Positions 1-9,053 of a stretch of DNA of 64,000 bases are shown here, in pieces. The stretch covers positions 248,001-312,000 of the forward strand of contig JAPMXV010000046.1 in assembly GCA_026936335.1 (NCBI GenBank), written 5' to 3'. This DNA comes from Mantamonas sphyraenae. Taxonomy: Eukaryota > CRuMs > Mantamonadidae. Positions within the stretch are counted from its first letter, which is position 1. Each line of letters opens with the position of its first letter. The position numbers and the translations under genes are program-made. The notes below the pieces were generated by a model that did not search any database, had not been told where the DNA came from, and saw nothing but the letters and a program-made list of their open reading frames with translations.

Positions 1-1456
1 TTCGGTGCTGTCGCTGTTTGAGGAGCTGTTGCGCACGGGCGACAGCAGTGTGAGCTTCGATGCGCTACTGGCTATGGTGTTGGACCTGTCCAAGCAGGCG
101 CGCAACGGCAAGACGAGCGTGGCTGCGGCATCGTCGTCCGCCAACACTTCGGGTTACTCGCGCCAGAGCTTGTCTTCGATCGCCAAGTGCATCGCCGTGC
201 TGTGCAAGAACGCCAGCCAGTCGCAGGTGCAAGGCACCATGTCCTCGTTTGTGGCCGACCTCAGCGCAGACGACGAAGCCACGCAACTCATGGCCATGCT
301 GTCCATCGGCGAGACGGGTCTGCTGGTCGACCTTTCCGATGTCGACGGCGTGTTTGCCACCGTGTTGGCTGCCTTTGACTCGCAGTCGGAGGAGGTCAAG
401 ACGGCTGCGTCGTTCGCTCTGGGTGGCCTCACGGTGGGTTCCCTCAAGGGTTTCCTGCCCCTGCTGCTGGAAGAGATCCAAGCCTCGCCCAAGCGCCAGT
501 ACCTGCTGCTGCACTCGCTGAAGGAGATCATTTCGCGTCAGGCCGCCGATCTGTCTGCCATCGAGAACTACTTTGACTCGCTGCTGGACATGCTGTATGC
601 TCACTGCGAGTCCAAGGAAGAGGGCACGCGCAATGTGGTGGCCGAGTGCCTTGGCCGCGTGGCGCTGCTCAACCCCTCCAAGATGGTCGATTCGCTGGAA
701 GGCAGGCTGGCCGACTCGAGCGCCAACACGCGCGCAACCGTGGTCACCTCCATCCGCTTCCTGGTGACCGAGGACGGCGCCGACGACGAGGTGATCATGC
801 CGCTGCTGACGGCGTCGATGAAGCTGATTGGCGACAGCGACCTCAACGTGCGCCGCGCCACGCTGATGACGCTCAACTTTGTGATCCACAACAAGGTGAC
901 GCTGATCCACGACGAGCTGCCGGGTGTGCTGCCGCAGGTGTATGCCGAAACCGAAGTGAAGGAAGAGCTGAAGCGCAAGGTGGTAGTGGGTCCGTTTACA
1001 CGCACGGTGGACGACGGTCTGGACTTGCGCAAGGCCGCTTTCTCTGTGATGAACACGCTGCTGGCACGCAGTGTGGATGTCCTGGACATGCCCGAATTCC
1101 TGCAGCATGTGACCGACGGCCTGGGTGACGAGTACGACATCAAGACACTGTCGCATTCGATGGTGCAGAAGCTGTGCTCGGCCGCACCCGTGGCGGTGTT
1201 GGAGTCGCTCTCGGCCATGGTCCCGCCTCTCAAGGAGACTGTGAACCAGAAGATGAAGAAGAACGCCATCCAGCAGGAGATTGAGAAGAACGAGGAGACC
1301 ATCAAGAGCGCTCTGCGATGCACCGCTGCGCTGCGTTCTCTCGAGGACGCAGACTCCAACGAGGAGTTTGTGGCCTTTGTCAACGAGATCGAGGCCGACG
1401 AGAAGCTGAGTGCCACCCTGGCTGAGGTCAGCGCAAGCAACCAAGCCGACATGTGA
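1..1456 (+). CDS. CAND1: CAND1 (cullin-associated NEDD8-dissociated protein 1), C-terminal part; 5' end outside window
   Basis: About 484 residues are visible, open from base 2 to a TGA at 1454-1456. They form HEAT-like helical repeats ending in the TIP120 C-terminal region: the segments LPQVYAETEVKEELKRKV, VDDGLDLRKAAF and DEYDIKTLSHSMV match the conserved end of CAND1 closely. By family knowledge, CAND1 wraps around un-neddylated cullin-RBX1 and exchanges substrate receptors of SCF-type ubiquitin ligases in cytosol and nucleus. Roughly the first 60% of a normal 1,200-residue CAND1 must lie upstream of this window. No intron is needed in the visible part. The gene converges on the next gene, whose stop lies 66 bp away on the other strand. 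Confidence 0.93.
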   Translation, partial: SVLSLFEELLRTGDSSVSFDALLAMVLDLSKQARNGKTSVAAASSSANTSGYSRQSLSSIAKCIAVLCKNASQSQVQGTMSSFVADLSADDEATQLMAMLSIGETGLLVDLSDVDGVFATVLAAFDSQSEEVKTAASFALGGLTVGSLKGFLPLLLEEIQASPKRQYLLLHSLKEIISRQAADLSAIENYFDSLLDMLYAHCESKEEGTRNVVAECLGRVALLNPSKMVDSLEGRLADSSANTRATVVTSIRFLVTEDGADDEVIMPLLTASMKLIGDSDLNVRRATLMTLNFVIHNKVTLIHDELPGVLPQVYAETEVKEELKRKVVVGPFTRTVDDGLDLRKAAFSVMNTLLARSVDVLDMPEFLQHVTDGLGDEYDIKTLSHSMVQKLCSAAPVAVLESLSAMVPPLKETVNQKMKKNAIQQEIEKNEETIKSALRCTAALRSLEDADSNEEFVAFVNEIEADEKLSATLAEVSASNQADM

Positions 1457-1522
1457 GCGGGAGGAAATGGAAATGGAAAACGAGGATTTTGTTTGAGTGC
1501 AACGTGGATGTTCTGTTCCGTC

Positions 1523-4042
1523 TCAGCAAAAGCCGATGGCGTTGCCAACGGCGTTGAGGACGTGGCCAACGGGCGATGTGCCGTGGAGGACAATGGCCGC
1601 GCTGATGAGCTTGATCATCTGGTTTTCCAGATTGGCACGCTGATAGGCGTTGTTAAACTTGCAACTGGGAAGCACATCCAGGACGCTGGTGCTACCTGCG
1701 GTGCAAACGGGTTGGTTGCCGAGCATTCCGCCTGCAATGGCCAACAGGATGACACTCAGGAGCGTGGAGCAGCACATGCATCCGTAGCTGAACATGGTTG
1801 GCTCTTTGCCTCCCAGCGAGCAATGGGCGGCTGTCTGGACGCAGAATATGATCGAAGCAAACACAATGTGTGCGTACATGACGCCCTCGAGCAGATTGAC
1901 AACGGAGCCGTAGTGATCGGCGCACTTGCCAAACTGAGCTTGGATTTCGGGCCGCGCTTCGTTGGTCAGAGATGCCTTTGTGCCCTTGCAAGTGCCATCG
2001 TTGCCGTACTTGCAATCGCAGCTGGTCTTGTAGAAGGAGGCGGCGCAGGAGCACATGCGTGTGGCCACGGTGGAGCACGTCTCGGGTTGCGAGACACCGC
2101 ACGCAGCCGTTTTGCACGCAGACGAGTCGGAGTTGGACGCATTGCGCAAACACAGGCACATGTCTGTCATGGGAGGCGGACTGTGCACAGTGCTGGAGTT
2201 GCACACGTCAACCAGATAATCCTTCTGGAAAGCCGGCAAATCGCTGAACTTCTGCTGAAAGGTTTTCAGGTTGTTTTGGGCAGTCATCTGGCCGTCGACA
2301 GCCAAGGCCAGAACTACGCCACTGCACACGAGGTTGACAAGCACAACACAGACAATCAGAGGCATGGTGCTGCCCGAAGGCCCATCCATGAGCTGGTAGT
2401 CGCCGTACGAGCTCTTCCCTTCCTTTGCCTTGGCAATCTTGATGCACAGAGCACCTACGGCGGCGTTGACCACCATGAGAACGAGGGAAAGAACCATCTG
2501 CCAGGTCCAATCGATGGCGGCACCCTCCTTGCACTGCATGCGTTCGACCTCGCCCAATCCATCCACGAGCGTGAGCACGGAGCCGTCGCTGGCCAGAATT
2601 GCCGAGGCGATGTTGGGAGTGATGGATGGGGTTGGGTAAATGCCGCCTGAGTTGGGTGTGGGTGACGCAGAGGAGGACGGTTTGGGTGTGGGTGCCTCCA
2701 GGGTGTAGAGCAAGGAACCCGTGAGGAGATTGACCACATACAGCCGACTCGCATCGTCTTGGTTGCTGTTGATGCCCGAGCTCGAAGGGGTGGTCACCAT
2801 GTAGGCCTGGGTTTTGTCGACAAAGTCAAAGCCGCGGAAGTTGATGTCCGTGCTGGCGCTGAAAACCCCCGAGGAAAATGTGAGCTTGAGCGACTGGATC
2901 GACTTGCCCGTGTCCAGGGCAAAGACGTGCATCCAGGATTCGGTGCTGGTGGAGTAGGTGGAGTCGGAGGATGTCTTGACGTTCTTGGTCAGGGTGACGA
3001 CCACGGTGTTGTTGGCGTCGAGCACGTGCACAGAGTTCGGCAACGCATCCAGAGGAGCACGCCAGACAATTGACCCATCGTCGAGGCTGAGAGCCACGAG
3101 TTCGGGATCGTCGGCACTGTTGAGGTGCATGGGCACATAGGCCTGGTTGCGCTTCTCGACAACAACACCGCCAAACACGCCGGCGCCGCTAAAGGTGACG
3201 TTCCACAGACGGGTGCGCGTGTGCAAGTTGATGAGGTTGACTTCGTGCATGTCGGCATAGTTGGTTCCGCAGGAAACCACGCCGAAGGAGCGGGAGCAGG
3301 ATTTTGTGCTGACTGGCTGCAGTGCAAAGAGGGTGCCATTGCGACGGAAGAGCGAGGTGCGGGCCATGCCACGTACATCGATGTTGTTGGACGGGTGGTC
3401 AAACGCGATCGAGGGCTTGGTGGAGTTGTGGCGAGGCACACGAATGAGCATCCAGCTCGCGTGGTTTGTGTCGGCACGCCACGCGGAAATGTAGCTGTCG
3501 CCCAGCTCGGGGTCCATCACCACGTGTTCACTGTGCAGGTAGTTGGAGAAGGAGGGGAAAGCCTTCCGGGTCTTGTACGTCCAGGCTGCGGCGTTTGTTT
3601 GCGTGTCAAACGCAAGCAGCCAGTCGAGGTTCCCTGAGCCGGTGTCGGCGACAATGCCCAGCTTTGCATGCGGTGCTATCTGCATTTGGTATTCGTGTTG
3701 GAAGCTGCCGTGCCAGTACCGGATGTCCGAGTCGTCGGTGGGGAAAAGCTGGAAGCCAGCCTTGAAGAGAAGCTCCCCATTGGGGGTCAGAGAGTGACCC
3801 ACAATGCGGCCCTTCATGCCCAGCGACCACAAAGTCTCGTCTTCGTCCATCACCATGGTGACCATGTCCTTGGCAGCGCCCGGAGCAAACCATGAGTTGG
3901 GGCCGTCACATTTGTTTTTGGGACCCACGCTCGGTGTGAAATAGGACCATAAGGAATCGACACCGGGGCCAAGCCACTCTGCACGTGTGCCATGACACAA
4001 CAGGAGGGCGGCGATGAGGACAAAAACGACTGGGCGCGCCAT
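1523..4042 (-). CDS. Signal-peptide protein with PQQ/quinoprotein-like beta-propeller followed by a cysteine-rich multi-TM domain
   Basis: A single exon of about 839 residues. I start at 4042 because this methionine begins a clean signal peptide (MARPVVFVLIAALLLC, likely cut after TRA). An in-frame ATG at 4099 would add 19 basic residues in front. Residues ~25-500 carry repeated W/D/G-containing strands typical of a PQQ-like beta-propeller. Then come hydrophobic segments at ~512-534 and ~560-582, a loop of ~120 residues with about 14 cysteines (CLCL, CSC and CDC motifs), two more segments at ~712-737 and ~756-775, and a hydrophobic tail. The TM-TM-Cys-rich loop-TM order recalls tetraspanin-like topology, but I do not recognise the family. 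Secretory or plasma membrane location is inferred. It is divergent from the gene at 4125. Confidence 0.75.
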   Translation of the reverse strand: MARPVVFVLIAALLLCHGTRAEWLGPGVDSLWSYFTPSVGPKNKCDGPNSWFAPGAAKDMVTMVMDEDETLWSLGMKGRIVGHSLTPNGELLFKAGFQLFPTDDSDIRYWHGSFQHEYQMQIAPHAKLGIVADTGSGNLDWLLAFDTQTNAAAWTYKTRKAFPSFSNYLHSEHVVMDPELGDSYISAWRADTNHASWMLIRVPRHNSTKPSIAFDHPSNNIDVRGMARTSLFRRNGTLFALQPVSTKSCSRSFGVVSCGTNYADMHEVNLINLHTRTRLWNVTFSGAGVFGGVVVEKRNQAYVPMHLNSADDPELVALSLDDGSIVWRAPLDALPNSVHVLDANNTVVVTLTKNVKTSSDSTYSTSTESWMHVFALDTGKSIQSLKLTFSSGVFSASTDINFRGFDFVDKTQAYMVTTPSSSGINSNQDDASRLYVVNLLTGSLLYTLEAPTPKPSSSASPTPNSGGIYPTPSITPNIASAILASDGSVLTLVDGLGEVERMQCKEGAAIDWTWQMVLSLVLMVVNAAVGALCIKIAKAKEGKSSYGDYQLMDGPSGSTMPLIVCVVLVNLVCSGVVLALAVDGQMTAQNNLKTFQQKFSDLPAFQKDYLVDVCNSSTVHSPPPMTDMCLCLRNASNSDSSACKTAACGVSQPETCSTVATRMCSCAASFYKTSCDCKYGNDGTCKGTKASLTNEARPEIQAQFGKCADHYGSVVNLLEGVMYAHIVFASIIFCVQTAAHCSLGGKEPTMFSYGCMCCSTLLSVILLAIAGGMLGNQPVCTAGSTSVLDVLPSCKFNNAYQRANLENQMIKLISAAIVLHGTSPVGHVLNAVGNAIGFC

Positions 4043-4124
4043 GGACCTGGAGAGGGCTTTTTGGCAGCGCGAGCGCCAGCGTGACCAAGCAACCAGCATC
4101 AGTTCGGATCAGGCGACACGCACA

Positions 4125-6711
4125 ATGGACAAGGAGAGTCGCACGAGGCGCTTGATGCGCAAGGAGGACACGGTGGCCAAGTTTGTGCGGCAACCGCGAC
4201 CGCGGCTTCAGGGGACGTACAACCAGGTGAAGTGGCGCACTGTGGAGGACAACCAGCTGGAAACCAAGACGCGACAGCAACAGATCGACACGATGCGCAA
4301 CAAAAACAAGCGCAAGACAGGTCTGCGCAAGAAGATAAAGGCGCGAGAGCGCGAGGATGTGCTGGACCCACGCAGCGGCTCTGTGGAGAGCATCGAGAGC
4401 AGCGGACGAAGCGGTGTCGGGCAAGGACAGGTGAAAATGACCATTGTCGATGACGTGCGCGACGAAGCAGACGACGACGAGTGGCTGCCGAGCGAGTACA
4501 GGCAGCGGAGCGTACGCAGCAGCGCCGGCGACCAGGAACGCTTCATGCAGATGTTCTACGGATATGTGACACCGGAGCCCAACTCGGTATACTCCCAACC
4601 TGGCCGTAGGCCAGATACAGCCAGTAGTGGGCGTTCGTCGAGGTCGTTGATGAGGTAAGTGGCGGATGCAAAGCGGGGTGGTGACCGTTGCGCCAACGTT
4701 GCCCTTGCGGCCAGCCAGTGTGGCGTTGTGTGGACATGGAGAGGTGGTATGGGAATGCTGACACGTGGATTCTACCCATCTACACCCGTGTGTGTGAACC
4801 ACGTTGCACAGTCGAGAGAGCACGCGCAGCCGAGCATCGAGCAGACAAAGCGTGTTGTGGGAACGGGAAGCGTTGCAGGCGGCCGCAGAACAGCGATTGG
4901 CCTCGCTGCAAGACGACTTTTCGTTCATGGAGCCCGAAGAGCAGGACGAGTTGTTTGAAGCCATGTTTGGAGACCTGCTGCCGCAGCATCAGCGCAAGGT
5001 GAACGACGAGTTTTCGGTGCTTCAAAAGGTGGGCGGCAGTGGCAAGCGCAGGGGACGACCACGCTCGCGTCATCGTCCAACTCAGCAGCAGGAAGACCAA
5101 GAGCAGCTGCAACAGCAGCGTGAACAGCAGGAAGGAGGATCTGGGAGCAGCAGCCCGCCTGAGGAGCAAGCGGGCACTGGAAGGCCGTCTTCGTCGCGTC
5201 GCAGCAATCGAGCCACATCTGCACATCGCGTGCGCTTTGCAGACGCGACAACGGGGAACGCAGACGACGTGGTTGCGAGTAAGCAAGTCGGAGAGGCCGA
5301 GGGGACGGGAGCAGGCGGTGAGGACGGACCGAGCACGAACAGCACAGCAGCGACTGAAGAAAAGGAAGATGAGAGTCAGAAAGGGACGGGGGACAAGGGG
5401 ACAGAGGAAAGGGAGGAGCAGGCGGAGGAAGCGGAAGCGGGAGCGGAAGAGGAAGAAGAAGAGGAAGACGACACGGGAAGTGTGTTGGAGGTGGATGTGG
5501 GTGCAGCAGAAACCACAGACACATTCGGAAACAAGGAACACACACCACCAAAGAGCCCTCCGCGACGAAAGAACAGGTACGGTGCGACAGCTCGGTTTTA
5601 CAAACGGCGGAGCGAGATGGAGTTGCAGATCCCGGAGCGACTGCAGCAGGAGAGCCGGGAGCTTGGGGCTCAGTTTGAACAGATCCTGGCGGATGAGGGA
5701 CAGCGCCAGGGCGAATCGTCATCACTGGAGATGCACAAGCGTCTGATGAACCCGATCATTGTACGAGAGGCAAAGGACGTGCCGGAGGAGCTGCTGAGCG
5801 ATTCGGACTGGTCGTGGAGCGGAAGTGAAGAGGAGGAGGACATGGTCAACGGAGATTCAGAGGAAGCGCGTGCAAACAACAACGTGAGGCGCATCAGCCA
5901 GAGTATTGGACAGAGCATTGGGAAGCGGCAGGAGTTTTTCCGGACACGGATTACAGACAGCAACGCACAGGAGGTGGAGGTGGACCTGAGCGCAGCGTAC
6001 AGCCGAAGCTCGATGATGTACACAAAGCCGCCAGACAGGCGAGGGCAAAAGGTGCATCTGCAGGAGAAGCTGTTGCGCAAGGGGGATTCGCTGAACAGTT
6101 CGTTCCTGCAAGCCACAGCTCCTCGTTCGCCCAAGAAGCGCATGGAGTACGGGCGATGGTATGTGCCCGTGAAGTATTGGCGCCCTATGGAGCAGGGGGA
6201 GCCTGTGATCACACAACACACGCTGGAGGAGCTGCGACACAAGCGGGAGGAACGTGTGCAGCAGCTGCACGCGAAGCAGATGGCCCAGGCCGAGGCTGCA
6301 CGCGTGAAGAACCTGAACAAAGTGGATGGTATGGGTGGGCGGGGACGTACATCGTCCAGAGTGCGCACGGCCGGATCGTCGGGCAGGCTACCGTCAGCCG
6401 CGACCAGTGCGAGCAGCGACTTTTTCGAGGACGACGGACCGCAGATGGAGCTATCGCAGACGGAAAGGGAGCACATTCTGTCTACAGGCACGGATCCGAC
6501 ACAGGGCATGCTGGACGAGGACTCGGCAAGGCCGTTGGACCCAGAAACAACGTACGAACCCAACATGAGCGTCGTCAAGCGCGAACGCATCCAGAAGAAG
6601 TTTCAAGAGACGTATCGAACTCTGTATGCTGCCAAGGCGTTCATGAAGCACTTGGAAAAGGGGCACGAGCGCAAGCCGTATTTCTTGGACGAGTTGAAGA
6701 ACAATCAATGA
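4125..6711 (+). CDS. Acidic, low-complexity protein of unknown function; possible FAM47-like C-terminus
   Basis: Two exons, 4125-4654 and 4812-6711, joined by a 157 nt intron (GTAAGT...CACAG) that keeps frame, giving about 809 residues. An upstream in-frame ATG at 4041 is possible, but it overlaps the start of the divergent neighbour, so I prefer 4125. The N-terminal half is rich in R, K and Q. The middle has a long glutamate-rich stretch encoded near 5340-5480. The last ~200 residues look globular: GRWYVPVKYW, then a helix rich in E, R and Q, and LYAAKAFMKHLEKGH near the end. The W/Y-rich motif and the closing segment loosely recall FAM47-type proteins of ciliated eukaryotes. This is from memory and weak. 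Its stop overlaps the stop of the next, convergent gene by 7 bp. Confidence 0.7.
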
Positions 6712-9053
6712 GTGTCGCCCCCATCCCCATCTTTCCTCCTCCTCGCGCTCGCACGCTTCTTGCTCTCTTCAACGCTTTCAGCAATGTGGCGGGAGCGGAC
6801 GTGGCGATCAAGGGTTTCCTGCAGAGCAAACGGGGCGTGGTCGCAGAGGACACACTGGAAGCGGTCGTGCTTGTCGTGAACGTGGTCTGCGAGCTGCTTG
6901 CGCGATGGCCACGGACCCGCACGACACAAGGAGCAGGGGAACTTGGGCCTGCGCGTGATGGAAGAGCCACTGGACACAAAGTCTTCGTAGAGACTGGTGG
7001 ATGAGCTTCGTGTGGATGGCCTGGAGAGCTTCACGACGTCATCGTCGTCGTCGTCGTCAGAGTCGACGTTGTCGTCTCCCTCGCTGTCTGATTCCAGGTG
7101 GCGTCGGAGCACAGAGCGCTCTTGGATGTGAGTGTGCACGCGCTTGACGTGCTGTTGGTACAGTTCCTGGAAGCGAAAGGGAGCACGGTCGCATTGGAGG
7201 CACAACCACATGTCGTGTTTGCGGCGGTAGTGGGATTCCAGCGCATCCTTGCTGCTCGACGTGCTATACTGGCACTCGTTGCACGTCCACGATTGCTCGC
7301 GCGAGTCTCGGCTGTTGATGCTGCTGCGTTCGCTCTGCTGAGAATGACGCAGTCCGATATGTTGCGTCAGCGACTCGGCCAACAGAAATGGCGCACGGTC
7401 ACAGTGGGGACACTGGTGCATGCCATGCTTGCTCAGCACGTGCCTACTGTACGCATCCTTGTCCATGAACGAGCGCTCGCCACGGCAATGGTTGCACACA
7501 TATGCGGGAGCCCGGCCTGGCGACGTCGTCGACGAATGCGACGAGGGCGATGTCCCCGGGTCCGACTCCACAGCAGATACAGACACAGCGTCGGAGGATC
7601 GCCTTTGACTTTCGGGCGTGCGGTCGCGTGCATAGATGCGGGATAGCTCGCGACGAACGGTGGAGTGCACGTGTGCCTGATGCTCCTCCAGCGCATCCAT
7701 GGAGGTGAACCAGGCCTGGCACTCTGGACAGGGCATCATACGTGCGGCTGTGGCCATGCCGTCCCCTGCATTCATGGGCAGTGGGCTCATGGGCTCCATC
7801 ACACGAGTCGAGCTCATCGCCTGCATGGGTGACTGCGGCGACGCACCGCCATCCATGAAGCTAAACATTGGCGTCATGGGTGTCCCTGAGGGTGTGGACG
7901 AGCCTACGGTGCCGGCACTGTAAGCGCTGTTTGTGCTGCCTGCGCTACTCCTCCGTTCCAGCTCCAGCTTCTGCTCGCGGTTCTCGTCCACCAGCGACGC
8001 AAGCTTGTCCTCCAGCGCCATCTGGCGTTCCAACAGCCGCAACAGCAATGGACTGATCTGATCCTGCGAGGTACGCGCGTCTGCAGACGCCAGCGACGAA
8101 AGCGACGGGGACGGGGACAGTCCCCCTCCAAGTAGCTGCGCAGGCCCGTCCGAATCGGCGGGGGACGGTTGTGAGCCCATGCTGGCTGTGCTCGGTGACG
8201 AGGCACGCATGGAGGATGCCATCGTGTCAAAGTGTTGCGTGAGCATGGGGCTGAGGGGCGACAAGGGTGTCGAGGCCCTGTGATCAGCTGGCACAGGCGA
8301 CGTTGTGCTTGGGTCTACACCCGTGGTGAAGGTCGACGATAGCACTCCAGAGAGAGAAGACACGGAGGGCAGGGAGGCCGCCAAGCTGACGTCGACGCCA
8401 GCTGAGCTAAGGGTGGCGTTTGTGCGAGAGTGTCGCAGCTCGACGTGTGTTTCCAGAGCGGATTGTGAGGGCAGGCCCGAGAGGCCACACTGGGTGCAGT
8501 CAAACACAGAATGGACATTCTGTTTGTGGAGGCGCATGCTTTCCTCGTTGTCGGCGGCAAAGAGGCAGTCGACGTCGGGGCAACCGAGAAGCGCATGAAC
8601 ACGCAGATGGGCCACCAACTGCGACTTGACGTAGAAGGAGACGTCGCATTCGCTGCACCCAAACTTGTGATGATCTCGCAACAGATGCTCGGCCAGGTCA
8701 GCACGCGTGTTGCACAGCACTTCGTCGTCCTGACATTGAACCTGTGGACACACAAACTGCCCGTGTTCCTTGCGTGTGTGCTCGCGAAGACTTCCTTGCG
8801 TCTCACACAGCACGCCTGTGCATCGAGCACACATCCAAAGGCCGTGGTGCTGCCGCATGTGGCGTCGGAGCAGGCGAGCCGTGCCAAACGTCTCGTGGAC
8901 ACACAGCGAACACACGTGATCAGCCCTCGCCACGCCGTCCTCGTTGCCTTGTTGAACCCACACGTGGTTCTCCCCCCCACTGTCAATGGGATGTGGCGAT
9001 GATCCACCCTGCTGCGCGGGTGCAGCCAAGGTGGTCATGGTGGGTCTCGACAC
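6705..9053 (-). CDS. C2H2 zinc-finger protein with 13 fingers in two clusters
   Basis: A single exon of 782 residues, starting at 9053 or at the second methionine at 9038. I count six C2H2 fingers at ~48-215, one isolated finger near the middle (CPECQAWF...H...H), and six more in the last ~240 residues. Several C-terminal fingers share a CxxCDRAPF or CDHAPF pattern, which suggests internal duplication. The linkers are serine/proline-rich, and a D-rich run (encoded near 7040-7060) sits between C-terminal fingers. Finger spacing is not the tandem TGEKP type, so DNA binding is plausible but unproven; RNA or protein binding is equally possible. The start region overlaps the proposed start codon of the divergent VPS18 gene (CATG at 9036-9039). 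Confidence 0.82.
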   Translation of the reverse strand: MSRPTMTTLAAPAQQGGSSPHPIDSGGENHVWVQQGNEDGVARADHVCSLCVHETFGTARLLRRHMRQHHGLWMCARCTGVLCETQGSLREHTRKEHGQFVCPQVQCQDDEVLCNTRADLAEHLLRDHHKFGCSECDVSFYVKSQLVAHLRVHALLGCPDVDCLFAADNEESMRLHKQNVHSVFDCTQCGLSGLPSQSALETHVELRHSRTNATLSSAGVDVSLAASLPSVSSLSGVLSSTFTTGVDPSTTSPVPADHRASTPLSPLSPMLTQHFDTMASSMRASSPSTASMGSQPSPADSDGPAQLLGGGLSPSPSLSSLASADARTSQDQISPLLLRLLERQMALEDKLASLVDENREQKLELERRSSAGSTNSAYSAGTVGSSTPSGTPMTPMFSFMDGGASPQSPMQAMSSTRVMEPMSPLPMNAGDGMATAARMMPCPECQAWFTSMDALEEHQAHVHSTVRRELSRIYARDRTPESQRRSSDAVSVSAVESDPGTSPSSHSSTTSPGRAPAYVCNHCRGERSFMDKDAYSRHVLSKHGMHQCPHCDRAPFLLAESLTQHIGLRHSQQSERSSINSRDSREQSWTCNECQYSTSSSKDALESHYRRKHDMWLCLQCDRAPFRFQELYQQHVKRVHTHIQERSVLRRHLESDSEGDDNVDSDDDDDDDVVKLSRPSTRSSSTSLYEDFVSSGSSITRRPKFPCSLCRAGPWPSRKQLADHVHDKHDRFQCVLCDHAPFALQETLDRHVRSRHIAESVEESKKRASARRRKDGDGGDTH

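Noticed and set aside
1493-2650. 385-codon open frame on the + strand
   Set aside because: Antisense shadow of the Cys-rich membrane domain of the 1523-4042 gene.
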